Part shown: piece by piece, positions 41,918-51,058 of the stretch
Position numbering within the stretch: the stretch's first letter is position 1
How the letters are laid out: every line of letters begins with the position of its first letter
Assembly (NCBI RefSeq): GCF_018598555.1
Contig: NZ_JAHEWN010000005.1
Location: 62,001-126,000 of the forward strand
Source of the DNA: Curtobacterium aurantiacum
GTDB taxonomy: Bacteria; Actinomycetota; Actinomycetes; Actinomycetales; Microbacteriaceae
Length of the DNA stretch: 64,000 nt
Direction: 5' to 3'
Notes under the pieces: generated by a model
The model's input: the letters and a program-made list of their open reading frames with translations, nothing else
What the model was told of the DNA's origin: nothing
The model's database searches: none
Program-made: the position numbers and the translations under genes

Positions 41918-43113
41918 ACGTCACGCACGCCGCGCCCCGCGCCGCAGCCGCGCAAGCCGCAGCAGCGCAAGCCTCAGCCACGCAAGCCGCCCCCACAGCA
42001 CCCCTCCTCACCGCCATCGGCGCCGACTGCTCCGCCCTCGCCCGCGGCGCCGCGATCCTCGGCACCGGCGGTGGCGGCGACCCCTACATCGGACGCCTGC
42101 TCGCCGAGGCCGCCGTCCGCGCCCACGGCCCGGTCGAGATCGTCCAGGTCGAGGACCTGCCCGACGACGCCGTGGTGCTCTCGGTCGCGATGATCGGCGC
42201 TCCCACGGTCATGGTCGAGAAGCTGCCGTCCGCCGGCCAGTTCGCCGAGGCCATCCGCAGCCTGTCGGCGTTCCTCGGGGTCACCCCCACCCACCTGGCC
42301 TGCATCGAGGTCGGCGGCGTGAACTCGACGACCCCGATCGTCGCCGCCGCGGAGCTCGGACTGCCCCTGGTCGACGGCGATGGCATGGGCCGCGCCTTCC
42401 CCGAGGTGCAGATGGTGCTGCCGACCCTGTCCGGGGTCAGCGCGACACCGATGGCCCTGGCCGACGAGAAGGGCAACACCGTCGTCTTCGACACGGTGGA
42501 CAACCGGTGGGCGGAACGGCTCGCCCGCACGGCGACGGTCGAGATGGGCTGCTCCGCGATCACGGCGCAGTACGCCATGTCCGGCGCGCAGGTGAAGGAG
42601 TCGTTCGTCCGCGGCAGCCTGTCGCTGAGCGTCCGGCTGGGCGAGACGCTGGTCCGCGCACGCAGCGAGAACGCCGACCCCGTCACGGCGGTCACCGAGG
42701 TGCTCGGCGGCACGGTCGTGTTCGAGGGCAAGGTCGCCGACATCGAGCGCAAGACCGTCACCGGGTTCGCCCGGGGCACGGCCCGCATCGCCGGTTCCGG
42801 CAGCGACACCGGCCTGGAGGCGGTGCTCCGGTTCCAGAACGAGCACCTGCTGGTCGAGGTGGCCGGCCAGGTCCGCACCACGACTCCCGACCTCATCATC
42901 ACCCTGGACGCCGAGACCGGCGAGCCGATCACCACCGAGGCCCTGCGCTTCGGTGCCCGCATCCGGATCGTCACGGCACCGGCCGACGAGCGCTGGCACT
43001 CCCCGGACGGTCTGCGCCTGGCCGGCCCGCGGTACTTCGGCTACGACACCCCTGCGGTCCGCCACGACGGCACCACGAGCGCGGGCGAGACGAACACGGG
43101 AGCGCACCGATGA
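41914..43113 (+). CDS. S-Me-THD (DUF917)-family protein, paralogue 1
   Basis: 399 aa. After a low-complexity Ala/Gln N-terminus (about 35 residues with AQAA repeats), the family core is intact: LGTGGGGDPYIG, IEVGGVNSTTPIVAA and VDGDGMGRAFPEVQM. Pfam PF06032, formerly DUF917, is now named for S-methyl thiohydantoin desulfurase. Likely a metal-dependent hydrolase or desulfurase acting with the HyuA-like protein. Co-translated with neighbours (4-nt overlaps). Confidence 0.88.
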   Translation: MNVTHAAPRAAAAQAAAAQASATQAAPTAPLLTAIGADCSALARGAAILGTGGGGDPYIGRLLAEAAVRAHGPVEIVQVEDLPDDAVVLSVAMIGAPTVMVEKLPSAGQFAEAIRSLSAFLGVTPTHLACIEVGGVNSTTPIVAAAELGLPLVDGDGMGRAFPEVQMVLPTLSGVSATPMALADEKGNTVVFDTVDNRWAERLARTATVEMGCSAITAQYAMSGAQVKESFVRGSLSLSVRLGETLVRARSENADPVTAVTEVLGGTVVFEGKVADIERKTVTGFARGTARIAGSGSDTGLEAVLRFQNEHLLVEVAGQVRTTTPDLIITLDAETGEPITTEALRFGARIRIVTAPADERWHSPDGLRLAGPRYFGYDTPAVRHDGTTSAGETNTGAHR

Positions 43114-44234
43114 GCTGGATCCTCGACGTCGACGACCTGCCCGACCTGGCCCGCGGCGCCGCGCTGCTCGGCACCGGCGGCGGAGGCGACCCCACCATCG
43201 GGATGCTGCTGGTCCGTGCCGCGATCGAACAGCACGGCCCCGTCACGATCCTCGACCCGTCCGAGGTGCCCGACGACGCCCTCGTCATCCCCACCGCGCA
43301 GATGGGCGCACCGACCGTGGTGCTCGAACGCATCCCCGCCGGACCGGAACCGCTCGGCGCCCTCCGTCGGCTCGAAGCCCACCTGGGCCGGACGGCGACC
43401 GCGACGATGCCCATCGAGTGCGGCGGCATCAACTCGATGATCCCGCTGCTCGTCGGCGCCACCGGCGGCCTGCCCGTGGTCGACGCGGACGGCATGGGCC
43501 GCGCGTTCCCCGAGCTGCAGATGGAGACGTTCTCGGTCTACGGGGTCCCCGGCAGCCCGCTCGCGATCAGCGACGAGAACGGCCACGGCGTCATCATCGA
43601 GACCGGCACGGACAACAAGAAGATGGAGTGGCTCGCCCGCGGGGTCACCATCCGGCTCGGCGGCGTCGCCTACATCGCCGAGTACGCCATGTCCGGCCGT
43701 CAGGTGCGCGAGACCGCGGTCCCGCGCACCCTCTCCCTCGCGCTCGCCGTCGGTCGGGCAATCCGGCTCGCCCGCGAAGCCCACCGCGACCCCATCGACG
43801 CGCTCGCCGAGGCCCTCGGCACGACGATCTACACGCACCTGCGCGAGCTGTTCGACGGCAAGGTCGTCGACGTCGAGCGCCGCACGGTCGACGGGTTCGC
43901 CCGCGGTCGTGCCACCGTGCAGGGGACCGACGGCTCCGAGCTTGAGCTCCGGTTCCAGAACGAGAACCTCGTCGCCCGGCGGGACGGTCAGCTCGTCGCC
44001 GTCGTGCCCGACCTGATCTGCGTCCTCGACGCCGAGACCGCCGAGCCGATCACCACCGAACGCCTGCGGTTCGGGCAGCGCGTCCGGGTGATCGGCATCT
44101 CGACCCCCGACCTGATGCGGACCCCGGAGGCGCTCGCCGTGTTCGGGCCGTCGTGCTTCGGGCTCGACGAACCGTTCGTCCCGGTCGAGGACCTGCACGA
44201 GCACGTCCGCCCGGCCGCCCCGGCGGTCGGCTGA
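43110..44234 (+). CDS. S-Me-THD (DUF917)-family protein, paralogue 2
   Basis: 374 aa. Same core as paralogue 1 (LGTGGGGDPTIG, IECGGINSMIPLL, VDADGMGRAFPELQM) without the Ala-rich extension; overall similarity is high, so the pair arose by tandem duplication. A Cys replaces Val before GGIN, which could tune metal or substrate binding. May form a hetero-oligomer with paralogue 1. Confidence 0.88.
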   Translation: MSWILDVDDLPDLARGAALLGTGGGGDPTIGMLLVRAAIEQHGPVTILDPSEVPDDALVIPTAQMGAPTVVLERIPAGPEPLGALRRLEAHLGRTATATMPIECGGINSMIPLLVGATGGLPVVDADGMGRAFPELQMETFSVYGVPGSPLAISDENGHGVIIETGTDNKKMEWLARGVTIRLGGVAYIAEYAMSGRQVRETAVPRTLSLALAVGRAIRLAREAHRDPIDALAEALGTTIYTHLRELFDGKVVDVERRTVDGFARGRATVQGTDGSELELRFQNENLVARRDGQLVAVVPDLICVLDAETAEPITTERLRFGQRVRVIGISTPDLMRTPEALAVFGPSCFGLDEPFVPVEDLHEHVRPAAPAVG

Positions 44235-44325
44235 CGAACGGCCGCGCGCCGACCCCGGGGCCCAGCCCCGGGCCCCGGCCCCGGGCTCTGCCCCCGAGAC
44301 GCGACCACGGCAGCAGAATGGACCC
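44235..44325. other. GC-only palindromic spacer between paralogues 2 and 3
   Basis: Overlapping CCCCGGG/GGGGCC palindromes at 44253-44285 can form several alternative hairpins; this is the only sizeable gap in the operon after 40361 and could reduce expression of the genes behind it. Confidence 0.5.
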
Positions 44326-45420
44326 ATGGACCAGGGTGAGCGGCGGGGCGGCGGTGTGGCGGGCCTCCAGGCCGACGACGCGACCGTCTTCGGGCGCGGC
44401 ACCGCCCTGCTCGGCTGCGGCGGTGGCGGCCGCGTCGACCACATGGTCAGCGCACTCCGCTTCGCGCTCGGCGACCGCAGCGTGCCGGTCGTCGACCTCG
44501 ACGACCCCGCGCTCGGCTCGGTGGTGGCCGTCGGGCTGATCGGGTCGACCACCGTGCTCGAGGAGAAGATGCCGAGCGGCGAGGAGCTGCCGGCCGCGCT
44601 GGCAGCGGTCGAACGCTGGACGGGCGTCCGTGCCGACGCCGTCGTCGCCGCGCAGATCGGCGGCGTGACCGGACCGGCCGCTGCCCTCACCGCCCACGCT
44701 GCCGGACTGCCGCTCGTCGACGCGGACCTCGTCGGCCGCGCGGTCCCGCGCATCGACCAGCTGTCGGTCTTCGTCGGCCCGACCACGACGGTCACGGCCG
44801 CCGCGGCCACCACGAGCGGTCTGCGGATCGTCGTCGACGCCCGGCACCCCCATGACGTCGAGACGGTCTGGCGCGAGGCCGTCTCGCACAGCGGCGGCTG
44901 GGCGGCCTTCGCGATCGGCCCGGTCCCGGTGGCGCTGCTGCGCGAGCGGGCCGTCGTCGGCAGCGTGCAGCGCGCCCTCCGGATCGGACGCGCAGCGGGC
45001 GGCGCACGCGACGCGGCGGAACTCGCCGCACTCATCGGCGGCCGGGTCGTCGCGCAGGGCCGGGTCATCGACGTGCAGCGCGAGGGGGACGCGCTCGCGT
45101 TCGTGCGCAGCAGCCTGGCCATCCGCGACGCCGGCACCGGTGCGGTCGCCCGGGTCGAGGCGGGCAGCGAGTACGTGCACTGCCTGGTCGACGGCCTGCC
45201 GGTCGCCAGCACCCCGAGCGTCATCACCGTCGTCGACGCGCGCTCGCTCGCGCCGGTGGCGACCGACCGGACGCGGGTCGGCAACGAGCTCGCCGTGCTC
45301 GTGCTGCCGTCTGCACCGTGGTGGTGGGCGGACCCCGACCGCACCGCGCGCATGGGGCCGCGGGCCTTCGGCATCGACGCGGACGTCGTGCCCGAGGCCG
45401 TGGGCCAGGTGCTCGCGTGA
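44326..45420 (+). CDS. Divergent S-Me-THD (DUF917)-family protein, paralogue 3
   Basis: 364 aa. Keeps the overall fold pattern but loses family residues: LLGCGGGGRVD instead of LGTGGGGDP, QIGGVTGPAAALT instead of the GGxNS motif, and VDADLVGRAVPRI instead of DGMGRAFPE. The changed glycine-loop and metal-site positions suggest a different substrate or a non-catalytic, regulatory or structural role. Its stop overlaps the PucR start (GTGA). Confidence 0.8.
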   Translation: MDQGERRGGGVAGLQADDATVFGRGTALLGCGGGGRVDHMVSALRFALGDRSVPVVDLDDPALGSVVAVGLIGSTTVLEEKMPSGEELPAALAAVERWTGVRADAVVAAQIGGVTGPAAALTAHAAGLPLVDADLVGRAVPRIDQLSVFVGPTTTVTAAAATTSGLRIVVDARHPHDVETVWREAVSHSGGWAAFAIGPVPVALLRERAVVGSVQRALRIGRAAGGARDAAELAALIGGRVVAQGRVIDVQREGDALAFVRSSLAIRDAGTGAVARVEAGSEYVHCLVDGLPVASTPSVITVVDARSLAPVATDRTRVGNELAVLVLPSAPWWWADPDRTARMGPRAFGIDADVVPEAVGQVLA

Positions 45421-46940
45421 ACGCCGTCGGCGACCTGCTCCCGCTCCTGCCGCCCGGCACACGCTTGCTCGTCGGCCCCGGCAGCACCGCGGTCCGGAGC
45501 GTTCGCGGGGTGGTGGGGACGCCCGACCAGGTCGGCCGGTCCCTGTCGCAGGGCGACGACGTCGTCGTGCTGCTCACCCCCGTCGACCGCGCGGACGCGC
45601 GCTTCGACGTGCTGCTGCGCCGCGCGTCCGCGGCCGGCACCACCCTGCTCGTCGTCGACGGGGCGCTGGAGCTCGGCCCCGGCACCACGACGCTCGCCGA
45701 CCGGCTCGGCGTCGCCGTGCTCGCGACCCCGGACCCGTGGGCGACCTCGGTCCGCCTGCACGAACTCATCGGCACCGGGATGGGTCCCGCGGCCCGGGCC
45801 GCCCTCGACGCCTCCCGCGTCGCGCTCGACGCCGGCCCCGAACTCGACGACCTGTTCGCCCGGCTCGACCGCTCGCTCGGCCACCCGGTGCGGTTCCTCG
45901 ACGCCTCGGGCCTGGCACTCCGCGGAGCCCCGGTCGACGACGCGGCCCGCGCCGCGCTCGTCCGTCGCGCCGGCACGAGCGACGTGCTGACCGCCGAGGG
46001 CGTCGACGAGACGCTCGTGGCGATCCCGGTCGGCACCGGCATCGGACCGCGCGCCTGGCTGGCCGTCGGCCTGCCCGTCCCGATCGCCGCCGAACAGCAG
46101 GTTGTCGCGAGCGCCCTGCAGGTGGCCGCCGTCGCGGTCGGGCACCGGCTGCTGCTCACCCGGCTCGACGACGAGCGTGACGCCCGCTACCGGATGGCGA
46201 TGCTCGACGAACTCCGCGCGGCCGACGGAGCACCGGCCCCGCAGCTCGTGCAGCGGACCATCGCCGCGGGGTGGCGGCTGGACGCCTGGCACGTCGGTGC
46301 GCGCGTGGTCGCGCGGCAGGGCGTCGACCTGGTCGCGCTCCGTCAGCAGGTCGACGCCGCGGTGCGCGCCGAGGGACTCGACGCGGTCGTCGTCGAACAG
46401 GCGGATGGCTGGGTCTTGTGGCTGTCGGAACCCGACGAACCCGGCCGGGAGGCAGTGGCCGACATCGCGGGTCGGCTGCGGCGCGCGCAGAACACGCTCC
46501 GCACCACCGTGGAGACCAACGTGGGCGTCGGCAGTATGCAGGCGGGCCCTGCCGGGCTGGTCCGGACGCTCGGCGAGGCCGGCGACGCCGCCCGCCTGGC
46601 GGCGAGCCGTCCGGAGTCCGGGCACTTCGTGCACGTCGACCGGCTCGGGCTCGCGCAGCTGCTGCTCGCGTGGACGCAGACGGACACGTTCCTGCCGGCC
46701 TCGCGGCAGTTGCTCGCACCGCTCGAGCGCGGCGGCGGTGCGCTCCTGACGACGCTCGCCGCCTACCTGGACGCGGAGTCGTCGATCGCCGAGACCGCCG
46801 CGGTGCTCGGCGTGCACCGGAACACGGTGTCCGACCGCATCGCGCGGGTGGAGCGGCTGCTCGGGGTCGACCTGTCCGACCCCGAGACCCGGCTCGCCCT
46901 GCACCTGGCGACGCGGGCGCGGGCGGGCGACGGCGGCTGA
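45417..46940 (+). CDS. PucR-family transcriptional regulator
   Basis: 507 aa from GTG 45417. N-terminal ligand domain (about 1-150, PucR-like), a middle GGDEF-like region and a C-terminal HTH_30: LTTLAAYLDAESSIAETAAVLGVHRNTVSDRIARVERLLGVDL. PucR proteins govern purine, allantoin and hydantoin catabolism. Sits last in the operon it probably activates, a common feed-forward arrangement. Confidence 0.9.
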   Translation: MNAVGDLLPLLPPGTRLLVGPGSTAVRSVRGVVGTPDQVGRSLSQGDDVVVLLTPVDRADARFDVLLRRASAAGTTLLVVDGALELGPGTTTLADRLGVAVLATPDPWATSVRLHELIGTGMGPAARAALDASRVALDAGPELDDLFARLDRSLGHPVRFLDASGLALRGAPVDDAARAALVRRAGTSDVLTAEGVDETLVAIPVGTGIGPRAWLAVGLPVPIAAEQQVVASALQVAAVAVGHRLLLTRLDDERDARYRMAMLDELRAADGAPAPQLVQRTIAAGWRLDAWHVGARVVARQGVDLVALRQQVDAAVRAEGLDAVVVEQADGWVLWLSEPDEPGREAVADIAGRLRRAQNTLRTTVETNVGVGSMQAGPAGLVRTLGEAGDAARLAASRPESGHFVHVDRLGLAQLLLAWTQTDTFLPASRQLLAPLERGGGALLTTLAAYLDAESSIAETAAVLGVHRNTVSDRIARVERLLGVDLSDPETRLALHLATRARAGDGG

Positions 46941-46952
46941 GGGCGGGGTGCG

Positions 46953-48272
46953 TCAGTTGCGGCTGGTCTCGCTCGTCTTGTCGGTCTCGCTGGCCTTCTC
47001 GGTCTCGCGCTTCGTTGTCCCGCTCGTCTTGGCTGTCCCGCGGGCGGGCCGGGCGGCGGCGCCGGTCTCGCGCGCTGCACCCGAGGCCAGGCCGGCCGCG
47101 ATGATGAACACGAAGACGATCAGCAGCGCCCCGAGCAGGCCGACCTCCTCGCCGAGGAACCCGATCAGCGGCGGCCCGGCCAGGAACGCCACGTAGCCGA
47201 TCGTCGCGACGGCGCTGACCTTGGCGGCTGCGGTGCGGGGGTCGTCGGCCGCGGCGGACATGCCCATCGGGAAGCCGAGGCTGGCACCGAGGCCCCAGAG
47301 CACGACACCCACGATCGCGAGCGGCACGTTGTCGATGAAGATGAGCATGCCGAGGCCGACCACCGCGACGGCGGCGCTGATGCGCAGGATCGGCACGCGG
47401 CCGAACTTGTCGATCAGCGGGCTGCCGGCGACGCGACCGGCGGTCATCGCGGCCAGGAACACCGTCAGCACGGCAGCGCCGCCGGCGTTGTCGAGCCCGT
47501 GGCCGTCGATCATCGCGAGGGGCAGCCAGTCGTTCGCGGACCCCTCGGCCAGCGCCATACCGAGCGCGATCACGCCGATGAGCAGGGTGGAGGGCTGTGC
47601 CCAGACCTGCCAGCGGGTGAGCGGTGTCGCGACCGGGCTGGTGTCGGTCGACACCGGCTGCTCGAAGCGGTGCTCGTCCTGGAACTTCGTGACGGCGACG
47701 AGCATGGCGGCGCTCGTGATGACGACGAGCACGATGAAGTGCCACGACACCGGGATCTCGAGCTTCTCGGCCAGGGCGCCGAGGCCTGCGCCGGCGAGCG
47801 TGCCGAGACTGAACGCGGCGTGGAACAGCGGCATGATCGTGCGTCCGCCGGCCTTCTCGGCGGCGGCGCCGGAGACGTTCATCGACACGTCGCACAGACC
47901 GTTGCCGAAGCCGAACGCGATGAGCGCGATCCAGATGGCGGCGAAGCCCCACCCGAGCGTGACCGCGACCCCCGCGAAGATCATCCCGACCGCCAGGCAC
48001 GCCGCAGCCACCTGCACGCCCCGTCTCGCACCGAGCTTCGCGACGATGTGCCCGGCGAAGGTCAGACCGCCGATCGAGCCGACGGCCATGCCGAGCACGA
48101 GCAGGCCCATCTCGAACGTGCTCGCCCCGAGGGAGTCGCGGACGCTCGGGATCCGGCCCAACCACGTCGCGATGTCGAGCCCGGACAGGGTGAACACCAC
48201 GAACACCGCGATGATCCAGGCCTTGGTGGTCGGGACGGTGCGGGTGGACGGCGTCGTCATGGTGGTTCCCAT
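46953..48272 (-). CDS. MFS transporter (fucose permease-like/YbjJ group)
   Basis: 439 aa. Twelve hydrophobic helices; opening segment LSGLDIATWLGRIPSVRDSLG and GFGNGLCDVSMNVSGAAAE are typical of the YbjJ/fucose-permease-like group. The C-terminal 35 residues are low-complexity Lys/Thr/Ser/Glu (KASETDKTSETSRN), a hydrophilic tail not needed for transport. Divergent from the LacI gene, which likely represses it through the palindrome at 48333. Confidence 0.87.
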   Translation of the reverse strand: MGTTMTTPSTRTVPTTKAWIIAVFVVFTLSGLDIATWLGRIPSVRDSLGASTFEMGLLVLGMAVGSIGGLTFAGHIVAKLGARRGVQVAAACLAVGMIFAGVAVTLGWGFAAIWIALIAFGFGNGLCDVSMNVSGAAAEKAGGRTIMPLFHAAFSLGTLAGAGLGALAEKLEIPVSWHFIVLVVITSAAMLVAVTKFQDEHRFEQPVSTDTSPVATPLTRWQVWAQPSTLLIGVIALGMALAEGSANDWLPLAMIDGHGLDNAGGAAVLTVFLAAMTAGRVAGSPLIDKFGRVPILRISAAVAVVGLGMLIFIDNVPLAIVGVVLWGLGASLGFPMGMSAAADDPRTAAAKVSAVATIGYVAFLAGPPLIGFLGEEVGLLGALLIVFVFIIAAGLASGAARETGAAARPARGTAKTSGTTKRETEKASETDKTSETSRN

Positions 48273-48332
48273 CGTGCTGCGGCGAGCGTGGTGCTGCGCG
48301 TTCTGGTGCGTATCGGTGCTGGTCTTGCGGCT

Positions 48333-48348
48333 GTCGAATCGATTCGAC
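48333..48348. promoter_or_regulatory. Perfect 16-bp LacI-type operator
   Basis: GTCGAATCGATTCGAC, fully palindromic with the central CG typical of LacI/GalR operators, lies 61 nt from the MFS start and 28 nt from the LacI start, so one site can control both divergent genes. Confidence 0.85.
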
Positions 48349-48375
48349 TGCTCGTTCCGGCTACGCTAACGGGCG

Positions 48376-49503
48376 ATGGACGAACCGGCAACAGGACCCG
48401 GCGCGTCGCCTTCCCGCGGCGGCGTCACCCGTTCGTCGCGCCCGACACTGGCCGCGGTCGCCCGTGCTGCCGGGGTCGCGCCGTCGACGGCCTCGCTCGC
48501 CTTCAGCGGTCTCGGCCCGGTGTCCGAGGACGCCAAGGCCCGCGTGCTCGCCGCCGCCGCCGACCTCGGTTACGGCGGCCCCGATCCCCGTGCTCGCTCC
48601 CTGCGCCGCGGTCGTTCCGGCGTCATCGGCGTCGTGATGGACGAACGCCTGAGCGATGCCTTCCGTGACCCGGTCAACGTCCTGACGCTCGACGGCATCG
48701 CCGAGGTCGCCGGTGCCGCCGGTGCCTCGCTGCTGCTCGTCCGGAGTCCGCTCGACGACGAGCAGGGCGCCGGCCCGCTGGTGGATGCGCCGATGGACGC
48801 CGTCGTGCTCGTCGGGTGCAACGTCCGGATCGACCCCGCCGTCGCGGTGCTGCGCCGTCGGCAGATCCCCGTCGTCGCAATCGAGGCGGACGAGATCGAG
48901 GGGGCCGTCCCCGTCCAGCTCGACAACCGCGACGCCTCACGCCGTGCTGCCGAGTACCTGCAGGGGCTCGGCCACCGGGACGTGACCGTCGTGACCCTGC
49001 CCCTCGATGCCGCACGTCGCCGTGGCCCGATCGACGCGGCCCGGCAGGACGAGGGCATCGCCTTCACCACCCTCGAGCGACTGCGTGGTGTGCGCCAGGT
49101 CTACCCGGACGCCGTCGCGATCGAGACCGCTGGCAGCTCGGTGGAAGAGGGACGTCTCGCCGGCACGGAGCTCTTCGCACCGGACGGCCCCCGCCCCACC
49201 GCCGTCATCGCGCAGAGTGACCTGATCGCCGTCGGGGTGATCTCGGCCGCGCTCGACGCCGGACTCCGTGTGCCCGAGGACGTCAGTGTCGTCGGCTTCG
49301 ACGGCATCACGGTGGACGACAGCCTGCTCCACCGCACCCCGATCCGGCACCTGACCACCCTGGTGCAGCCCTTCGTGCAGAAGGGCCAGGCCGCAGCCCG
49401 TGCCGCCCTGGCCATGCTCGAGGGGGCGGAGCCGCAGCCAGCGTCGTTCACGTCGGAGTTGCGGGTGGGGGACACGACGGGGCCGCCGGCCGCTTCTCGC
49501 TGA
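48376..49503 (+). CDS. LacI-family transcriptional regulator
   Basis: 375 aa. The HTH starts after a 22-residue extension (PTLAAVARAAGVAPSTASLAFSG) with hinge helix near DPRARSLRRGRSG; the periplasmic-binding-protein-like ligand domain follows, with TAVIAQSDLIAVGVI and VVGFDGITVDD. It probably responds to a sugar and controls the divergent MFS gene through the 16-bp palindrome. Confidence 0.92.
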   Translation: MDEPATGPGASPSRGGVTRSSRPTLAAVARAAGVAPSTASLAFSGLGPVSEDAKARVLAAAADLGYGGPDPRARSLRRGRSGVIGVVMDERLSDAFRDPVNVLTLDGIAEVAGAAGASLLLVRSPLDDEQGAGPLVDAPMDAVVLVGCNVRIDPAVAVLRRRQIPVVAIEADEIEGAVPVQLDNRDASRRAAEYLQGLGHRDVTVVTLPLDAARRRGPIDAARQDEGIAFTTLERLRGVRQVYPDAVAIETAGSSVEEGRLAGTELFAPDGPRPTAVIAQSDLIAVGVISAALDAGLRVPEDVSVVGFDGITVDDSLLHRTPIRHLTTLVQPFVQKGQAAARAALAMLEGAEPQPASFTSELRVGDTTGPPAASR

Positions 49504-49716
49504 TCCCACGTCGTCCGAATTCGCCGTACCGAGAACCTGGCGCACGCTGGAAATTGTGCTGAAGCCTTCGTCTCCTCGGCTGAGCCTTCGAGGGTGCCTG
49601 CGAGTACTCGTTCGGCTTCTGCTATCAGGCGAAGGTCTACGCGTACGACGCTTGCTCGTCAGGCGTGCAGAGACCAGGCGGTATGCCGAAACAAGGTACT
49701 GGAGTCGGTCGGAGCG

Positions 49717-50003
49717 TTAGGACTCGATCTGCTGAGGCGCCTCCCGCGCGGCGCCCGGGTTCAGCATTCCGGCTACCGCAGAGGCAAAGGTGATGAGGGC
49801 GTTGGCAGAGGCGACAACGGTGCGAGCTGTCGAATCGATCCCGATGAGCACCGCCCCGACGCGTCTTGCAGCGCTTGGCTGCCCCGCGCATAGAGGTTGA
49901 TGGACAGCGCCGTCAGAGCACCCACGAGTCGATCGACAATGTCCCGCAGGTCGGCATCTCCGAGCACAGTTCGTTCAGCAAAGAGCGGAGGTCTCCGCGA
50001 CAA
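49717..50003 (-). pseudogene. Frame-disrupted small gene, one-base shift at a G run
   Basis: On the minus strand an open frame from 50003 encodes LFAERTVLGDADLRDIVDRL and onward to ARGSQALQDAS, then becomes senseless. Moving one base at the GGGG run near 49856 continues as GAVLIGIDSTARTVVASANA and a hydrophobic stretch to TAA at 49717. One more G in the run would restore a roughly 95-aa protein. The 5' end lacks an ATG and RBS and may carry a second shift near 49990. Decayed gene or sequencing error; family unknown. The rest of 49504-50160 shows nothing convincing. Confidence 0.5.
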
Positions 50004-50162
50004 GCGTCAGTCACGGACGCCGACGCTGATTGGTCAGTGATGAGATCGTCAAGGCCGCGCAGTTAGGCGATCGAGGCCGGAACGAGCGTCACTCGGAAGT
50101 GATCAACGTTTGCCTTGCACGACCTGCCTTGAGAAAGCCGCGTGACGCCCTGTGACAGGAAC

Positions 50163-50194
50163 GGCCGGACCGTCAACGTCATGACGGTCCGGCC
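50163..50194 (-). terminator. Hairpin terminator
   Basis: GGCCGGACCGTCA and its perfect complement form a 13-bp stem with a 6-nt loop, 67 nt beyond the 3' end of the minus-strand DUF5067-like gene. Confidence 0.7.
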
Positions 50195-50260
50195 TGGAGT
50201 TCCAACGGAGCGGCTCGCGGAGCATGAGCGGAGGGCATCCGCGGGATAGCTGCAGCCGAC

Positions 50261-51058
50261 TTAGTTTAGGTCGTACATCTCGGAGCCCAGTTCATCGCTG
50301 ATGATGGTCTCCTTGGCGGTGAGTTTGACCGGGGTCGTCTCGTCGTCGAGTTCGTACGCGACTGCGTTTTCGACGGTGCCGCCCTCCTTGATGGCTTCGG
50401 ACTGGGAGTCGAGGTACTGGTCGCCCGGGGTCGACCCGACGTTCAGCTTATTGACCGCGTTCGGGTTGGTGTCCTGGAAGGCCTCGAAGGTGCCGATCCA
50501 CGCCAGGGAGGGATCGAGCGATTCGTTGGTCAGGTTGGTGGTGTTGTAGACGAAGGCGATCACCGGCTTTTCGCCGTACTCGTTACCGGGCTGACCGACC
50601 GGGATAACTCGGTGGCTCGTGATTTCGATCTTCATTTTGGAAGTGATGAGCACGCCGTCCTTGAACGATGCCGTTGCACGTTCTGCCGATGCCGATGCCG
50701 AAGGCGTCCCGGCGGGAGGAACCGTCTCCTTGCTGACCGCTTCCGCCGCGCCCGTGAAGATAGCGGCGTACACGACGACGAGGACGATCGACAGGACCAA
50801 TCCGAGGCCCGACAGGATGACGCCGGCCACCGCTGCCTTGCGCGGGCGGAACTTGATGACGAGGCCGACGATGCCGAGGATGACGCCCACAACGCCGGTG
50901 GCGATCGTCACGTAGTTGAGGAACGGGACTGCGAAGCCCACCATCGTGAGAATGCCGAGGATCAGGGAAGCGATGCCGAAGCCATTACCCGCGGCGCGCC
51001 GCGGCGGCTCGGGGGCTGAGGGCTGTTGGGTTGCTGCCGAATAGGGGGTATCGGACAC
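50261..51058 (-). CDS. DUF4190/DUF5067-like membrane-anchored protein
   Basis: 265 aa from GTG 51058 (AGGAG about 6 nt upstream). Pro/Gln-rich N-terminus, three hydrophobic helices (about 26-45, 47-66 and 74-98; DUF4190-like), a Ser/Ala linker and an extracytoplasmic beta domain (about 130-265) with KPVIAFVYNTTNLTNES, as in DUF5067/DUF4352 proteins. Such domains are exported and of unknown function. Lower GC than the core genes, at the left side of the island. Confidence 0.75.
   Translation of the reverse strand: MSDTPYSAATQQPSAPEPPRRAAGNGFGIASLILGILTMVGFAVPFLNYVTIATGVVGVILGIVGLVIKFRPRKAAVAGVILSGLGLVLSIVLVVVYAAIFTGAAEAVSKETVPPAGTPSASASAERATASFKDGVLITSKMKIEITSHRVIPVGQPGNEYGEKPVIAFVYNTTNLTNESLDPSLAWIGTFEAFQDTNPNAVNKLNVGSTPGDQYLDSQSEAIKEGGTVENAVAYELDDETTPVKLTAKETIISDELGSEMYDLN

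Noticed and set aside
44253..44285. A transcription terminator between S-Me-THD paralogues 2 and 3
   Set aside because: The palindromes are purely GC and overlapping with no defined stem-loop plus tail, and the genes on both sides appear to be one operon; kept only as a structured spacer.
43041..46904. A 1287-codon minus-strand open frame across the S-Me-THD and PucR genes
   Set aside because: Low-complexity Arg/Asp/Gly/Val composition and exact antisense overlap with four well-supported genes; a by-product of very GC-rich third positions.
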